A stretch of DNA of 9,101 nt. It comes from Deltaproteobacteria bacterium RIFCSPLOWO2_02_56_12 (GTDB lineage: Bacteria; Desulfobacterota; Binatia; UBA9968). The translations under genes were made by a program, and so were the position numbers. Below are positions 5,918 through 9,101 of the stretch, piece after piece. Location: positions 5,691 through 14,791 of the forward strand of contig MGRY01000015.1 of NCBI GenBank assembly GCA_001799045.1, in the 5' to 3' direction. The first letter of the stretch is position 1, and the number at the start of each line of letters is the position of its first letter. The notes beneath the pieces were generated by a model, which had not been told where the DNA came from, searched no databases, and saw only the letters and a program-made list of their open reading frames with translations.

Positions 5918-7072
5918 ATGAAGATAACGCGCATCGAAACGATTCCCATAAGGCTGCCCACTCGCAGAGTTCATCAGTGGGCCAGCCTCACCACACCTAT
6001 TGGCGTCTATGTCATCGTCAAATTGAAAACCGATGAGGGGCTGGTCGGTCTGGGGGAGGCGCCGGTGCTGAAGGACTGGGGCGGTGACCACATGAAATAC
6101 TACGGGGAAACTCCCAAGACGACCGTTCACATTATAAATGATATTCTTGCTCCGGCGCTGGAAGGGAAGGATCCTAGTCAAATCGCGGCGCTCCACACGC
6201 TGATGGATCAAGCCATTAAAGGTTATCCCTATTGCAAGGCAGCCATCGACATGGCGCTTTACGACGTCGTCGGGAAGGGACTCAAGATACCTGCCTATCA
6301 ACTCCTAGGTGGCTGTTACCGGGAGCGCGTCACGATAGCCCACAGCATCGGGCTGATGGAGATCGATAAGGCAGTGGAAGAGGCGCTGCAGGTAAAAGAT
6401 GAAGGCATCAAGGCGATCAAGCTCAAGGGCGGTCAGGAGCCGAAGCGCGATGTGGAGCTGGTAAGGCGGATCCGAAAGGCGATCGGCACGGAGATCCAGG
6501 TCGCGGTGGATGCCAACCAGGGCTATCCCGCGCCGAAAGTCGCGGTGCAGGTTATTAAGGCGATGGAAGAATACGGCATCCGTTATATGGAACAGCCGGT
6601 GGAAGGTATCGATGCGATGGCTCAAGTTGCGCGGAGGGTCGCTACGCCGATTATGGCGGACGAGAGCGCGTGGACACCGCAGGACGTTTTGGAAATCGTT
6701 CGGAAAAGGGCCGCGGAGATTATCTCCCTTTATACCACGAAGCCGGGCGGCCTCTTTAAGGCAAAAAAGGTCGCAGCCGTAGCCGAGGCGGGGGGCCTTC
6801 AGTGCAACGTCAACGGTTCCGTCGAGACGGGAGTCGGCAATGCCGCCAATCTCCATCTGGCTGCCTCTACCGCGGTGGCATCGCTGCCGTGCGTAGTGCC
6901 GGTATCGACCCCAAAGGGAAAAGGGAAAAAGGGCATAGCCGGAATATACTATCAGGACGACGTTATCGCCGAACCCTTTGAGTATAGAGACGGAGATATC
7001 GTTGTTTCCTCCAAGCCGGGCCTGGGAGTGGAGTTGGACGAGGAGAAGCTGGAGCATTACCGAGTGAAATAA
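5918..7072 (+). CDS. Mandelate racemase/muconate lactonizing enzyme (enolase superfamily) protein, unusual active site
   Basis: A 384-residue protein of typical enolase-superfamily length. The N-terminal capping domain covers about 1-125. The barrel domain carries the base motif KLK (168-170) in KAIKLKGGQ and three metal ligands: Asp198 (VAVDANQGY), Glu225 (RYMEQPVEG) and Asp248 (PIMADESAW). These enzymes remove the proton next to a carboxylate and give racemization, cycloisomerization or dehydration. In the muconate-cycloisomerase subgroup a second Lys lies 24 residues after the third metal ligand. Here that position is Tyr272 (IISLYTTKPGG); the only nearby Lys, 275, matches the conserved 'KxGG' Lys instead. 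NVNGSVETGVG (297-307) is the barrel-end motif. The start is ATG at 5918, with no convincing Shine-Dalgarno before it. The upstream gap may be an insertion that displaced the ribosome site. The substrate is unknown; its neighbours suggest an acid handled as part of a catabolic route. Confidence 0.9.
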   Translation: MKITRIETIPIRLPTRRVHQWASLTTPIGVYVIVKLKTDEGLVGLGEAPVLKDWGGDHMKYYGETPKTTVHIINDILAPALEGKDPSQIAALHTLMDQAIKGYPYCKAAIDMALYDVVGKGLKIPAYQLLGGCYRERVTIAHSIGLMEIDKAVEEALQVKDEGIKAIKLKGGQEPKRDVELVRRIRKAIGTEIQVAVDANQGYPAPKVAVQVIKAMEEYGIRYMEQPVEGIDAMAQVARRVATPIMADESAWTPQDVLEIVRKRAAEIISLYTTKPGGLFKAKKVAAVAEAGGLQCNVNGSVETGVGNAANLHLAASTAVASLPCVVPVSTPKGKGKKGIAGIYYQDDVIAEPFEYRDGDIVVSSKPGLGVELDEEKLEHYRVK

Positions 7073-7149
7073 GCACGAAGATCGAGAATGGAAGATAGAG
7101 GATCGCATTTGCTATCTTCAATCCTCTATCCTCGATTGTGTCTTTAAGT
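7073..7149. repeat. Inverted repeat with two alternative hairpins before the dehydrogenase gene
   Basis: GATAGAGGAT (7094-7103) pairs perfectly with ATCCTCTATC (7121-7130), leaving a 17-base loop; GA (7091-7092) can pair with TC (7132-7133) beyond one mismatch. Alternatively GAAGATAG (7091-7098) pairs with CTATCTTC (7112-7119). The two stems share bases 7094-7098 and cannot coexist. ATCGAG (7081-7086) also matches CTCGAT (7131-7136). There is no T-run, so it is not a standard terminator. Sequences of this 'GATAGAGGAT' type are seen as small dispersed repeats in some genomes (from memory). Confidence 0.55.
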
Positions 7150-8256
7150 ATGGACATTCGCACGATTGCAGTACTAGGGGCGGGCAACGGCGGCTCGGCC
7201 GCTGCCGCGGATCTAACCCTCAGGGGTTACGAAGTGCGTCTTTACTCCCGCTCCGAAAGCACGCTTCGGCCGATCGTGGAACGCGGCGGTATTATGCTCG
7301 TCGAGGCCGGGAAAGAATCCTTCGCGCGCCCGCAGCTGGTGACATCCAATATGGCGGAGGCGGTTGGCGGCGCGGAGCTGATCATGATCACCGCCCCATC
7401 CAGTGCTCACGAAGGGCTGACGGCGAGCCTGACGCCTCATCTAAGGGACGGCCAGATTATCTTCCTCAACCCCGGTCACACAGGAGGCTGTTTGCACTTG
7501 GCCTCCGTCTTGAGAGAACGGGGGTTCGAGGGCAAGATTCGGAGTTGCGAGACTGTGACGCTGACTTATATTTGCCGGCTGACAGAGCCGGCAAGGGTAG
7601 AGATCTACCGGCGGACCACGCATCTCGGCTGTGCCGCCTTTCCCGGGAAATTTACTCCCGAGCTGGTAGGGGAGATAGGAAAGATTTACCCTGACATTAT
7701 CGCGGCAGGGAATGTCCTGGAGACGGGGTTATCGAATATTAACGCTATCATGCATCCGGCCGGGATGATAGGAAATGCGGGCCGGATAGAGGAAGATGGG
7801 GGAGATTTTTGTTTTTACAGTGAGGGGATCACGCCCGCCATCGCGCGGCTCATCAGCGCGGTAGATCGAGAACGGCTCCGGATTGTTAACAGGCTAGGGC
7901 TGGCGCCTCTGAGCTTTGTTGAGATCTTTTATCAGGCCGGGCTTACCACGGAAGCAGCGCGCGCGAGCCAGTCGGTTTACCAGGCAATCCGTGAGAGCGC
8001 TCCGAACCGAACGATCAAATCACCGGCCACGCTCAACCACCGGTACCTGAATGAAGATGTCGGTTACGGTCTGGTGCCGATGGCACAGATCGGGAGGCTG
8101 GTCGGGATCGGGACCCCGGTGATTGATGCCCTTATCACCATCGCCTCGGAGATCAACCAGGCTCCGTACCTTACCGACGGTCTCACTTTGAAGAAGATGG
8201 GGCTGGATGGAGTAAAATTCAAGGATCTAGAGGCGCTTCTCTTAGAGGGCTTTTAG
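7150..8256 (+). CDS. NAD/NADP octopine/nopaline dehydrogenase family protein
   Basis: From ATG 7150 the protein has 368 residues. The N-terminal Rossmann domain begins TIAVLGAGNGGSAAAADL, with the nucleotide-binding GAGNGG at 10-15. ITAPSSAHEG (about 80-89) and IIFLNPGHTGG (103-113) follow. The C-terminal helical octopine-dehydrogenase domain starts near 185 and contains NINAIMHPAGMIGNAG, with His202 at the expected catalytic position, and LNEDVGYGLVP, with Asp303 as its likely partner. Family members reduce an imine formed between an amino compound and an oxo acid, or run the reverse; others act on hydroxy acids. GTG 7138 would add four residues, but other members begin directly before the Rossmann strand, which favours 7150. 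Neither start has a real Shine-Dalgarno, and the hairpin repeat ends 16 bases upstream. The next gene starts 14 bases after the stop, so the two are surely co-transcribed. Confidence 0.9.
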   Translation: MDIRTIAVLGAGNGGSAAAADLTLRGYEVRLYSRSESTLRPIVERGGIMLVEAGKESFARPQLVTSNMAEAVGGAELIMITAPSSAHEGLTASLTPHLRDGQIIFLNPGHTGGCLHLASVLRERGFEGKIRSCETVTLTYICRLTEPARVEIYRRTTHLGCAAFPGKFTPELVGEIGKIYPDIIAAGNVLETGLSNINAIMHPAGMIGNAGRIEEDGGDFCFYSEGITPAIARLISAVDRERLRIVNRLGLAPLSFVEIFYQAGLTTEAARASQSVYQAIRESAPNRTIKSPATLNHRYLNEDVGYGLVPMAQIGRLVGIGTPVIDALITIASEINQAPYLTDGLTLKKMGLDGVKFKDLEALLLEGF

Positions 8257-8257
8257 G

Positions 8258-8263
8258 AAAGGA
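8258..8263 (+). promoter_or_regulatory. Shine-Dalgarno AAAGGA of the flavin oxidoreductase gene
   Basis: AAAGGA sits 7 bases before ATG 8271 and immediately after the stop of the previous gene. It decides the start of a frame that has no stop within the window. Confidence 0.7.
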
Positions 8264-8270
8264 CTGGGGT

Positions 8271-9101
8271 ATGGCATTGCGCCGGTTGGGACTTTGCTTC
8301 GACGGCTTTTATTCGATCAACGAAATGGTCGAGCTCGCGCGCCTCGCAGACGAGGTCGGTATGGAGTCGATCTGGATGTCTGATCACATCTGTTTTCGCG
8401 ACTCCCTCACATCCGCTACGGCCTTTCTCGCGACCACGAAGAGGATAAAGGTGGTCCCGGTTCCTCTCAGCCCTTACTCAAGACCGCCCATGATGTCTGC
8501 CATGGCGCTTGCTACAATGGAGGAACTTGCGCCGGGAAGGGTATGGGCAACGGCGGGCACCGGAAATGCGGCGGCTTTGGAAGAGGCCGGGATCAACGTG
8601 ACGCGGCCGCTTAAGACGATGCGCGAATACATGCAAGTGTTGCGGAGTTTGTTGAGCGGGGAGACGGTTCACTTTCACGGGGAAGTATTTAACATCAACG
8701 GCGCCAAAATGGGATTTAAGCCATCCTCCGTCATTCGCATCTACATGACGGCAGTGAAGCCCAGGATGCTCCGTCTATCCGGGGAGATCGGCGATGGGGT
8801 GCTGCTCTCGGCCGGCTGTGCGCCGAAATATATCGCTAAGTGCGTGGAAGAGGTGAAAAAGGGCGCCGAGCGGGCGCGAAAGTCGCTTCGAGAGAGGGAT
8901 ATGGCGGGCTTCATTACCACCTCTGTTTCGGACAACCCAAGAGAAGCTATCGATGCCAGCAAGACCTTTTTGGCCTATATCTTCCGCAATAAGCATCATG
9001 CGGAGAATATCCGTATGGGCGGCGGGAAGGTCGATCAGGAGAGTCTGGCGGCGGCGATCGGCAGGAGAGATTGGGAAGGGGCGAAAAAATTGATCAGTGA
9101 T
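8271..9101 (+). CDS. LLM-class (luciferase-like) flavin-dependent oxidoreductase, 3' end cut by window
   Basis: An open frame of 277 codons runs from ATG 8271 to the last base of the window with no stop. AAAGGA (8258-8263) lies 7 bases before the ATG and supports this start. The N-terminus RRLGLCFDGFYSINEMVELA, then ADEVGMESIWMSDH (27-40), is the first part of a luciferase-like TIM barrel. APGRVWATAGTGNA (86-99) and RPLKTMREYMQVLRSLLSGE (111-130), then VHFHGEVFNI, are the diagnostic block of this family. KPRMLRLSGEIGDGVLLSAG (163-182) follows. Such enzymes use FMN or the deazaflavin F420 and act as monooxygenases or hydride-transfer reductases; the resemblance to F420-dependent methylenetetrahydromethanopterin reductase-like proteins is moderate. 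Usual length is 320-350 residues, so about 50-70 are missing. The tight spacing to the dehydrogenase suggests one operon and one pathway. Confidence 0.9.
   Translation, partial: MALRRLGLCFDGFYSINEMVELARLADEVGMESIWMSDHICFRDSLTSATAFLATTKRIKVVPVPLSPYSRPPMMSAMALATMEELAPGRVWATAGTGNAAALEEAGINVTRPLKTMREYMQVLRSLLSGETVHFHGEVFNINGAKMGFKPSSVIRIYMTAVKPRMLRLSGEIGDGVLLSAGCAPKYIAKCVEEVKKGAERARKSLRERDMAGFITTSVSDNPREAIDASKTFLAYIFRNKHHAENIRMGGGKVDQESLAAAIGRRDWEGAKKLISD

Noticed and set aside
6305..7108. A 267-codon minus-strand open frame opposite the enolase-superfamily gene
   Set aside because: It is the mirror of a clearly assigned coding sequence, rich in Arg and His, without family motifs.
7094..7130. 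Intrinsic terminator between the enolase-superfamily and dehydrogenase genes
   Set aside because: The stem is only moderately GC-rich, has a 17-base loop and is not followed by a T-run.
1..9101. CRISPR array, tRNA or rRNA genes
   Set aside because: No regularly spaced direct repeats, no cloverleaf with acceptor and T-arm consensus, and no rRNA-like segment were seen on either strand.

Overview
The window looks like chromosomal DNA from a free-living bacterium of moderately high GC (mid-fifties percent by eye). Nothing here fixes the taxon. The mix of a CaiB/BaiF CoA-transferase, a creatinase-like M24 protein, an enolase-superfamily enzyme, an octopine/nopaline-type dehydrogenase and a luciferase-like flavin oxidoreductase resembles gene clusters of uncultured Desulfobacterota/Binatota, NC10 or Tectomicrobia-type soil and sediment bacteria. 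That placement is an inference from gene content only.

Left part (72-2782, minus strand): a two-gene operon of a short RavA-type MoxR AAA+ ATPase (1664-2782) followed by its partner, a ViaA-type von Willebrand factor A protein (72-1646). The ViaA stop codon shares a CTAG with a plus-strand reading frame entering from the left edge. Another plus-strand frame (3-152) may be the tail of an amidohydrolase converging on viaA.

Divergent intergenic region (2783-3189): holds a 129-bp imperfect palindrome with matching ends (2902-3030), probably a dispersed MITE/REP-like element, followed by the leader of the plus-strand cluster.

Right part (3190-9101, plus strand): five genes in one direction. They are a class III CoA-transferase, a creatinase/prolidase-fold M24 protein with a degraded metal site, a mandelate racemase/muconate lactonizing enzyme-type protein with Tyr in place of one catalytic Lys, an octopine dehydrogenase-family protein, and an LLM flavin oxidoreductase cut by the window end. 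They look like a catabolic module for an organic acid activated as a CoA thioester, perhaps nitrogen-containing, but the substrate cannot be read from the sequence.

Two gene junctions in this cluster are interrupted by structured non-coding DNA. The 402-bp gap 5516-5917 is full of hairpins and has blocks that resemble HEARO (IscB-associated omega) RNA, ending exactly at an ATGA that is also the start of the enolase-superfamily gene; no IscB gene is present. The gap 7073-7149 holds a hairpin that can fold in two mutually exclusive ways. Both downstream genes lack a clear Shine-Dalgarno sequence, whereas the genes at 3190 and 8271 have one. The possible orphan omegaRNA-type element is the most interesting lead in the window.
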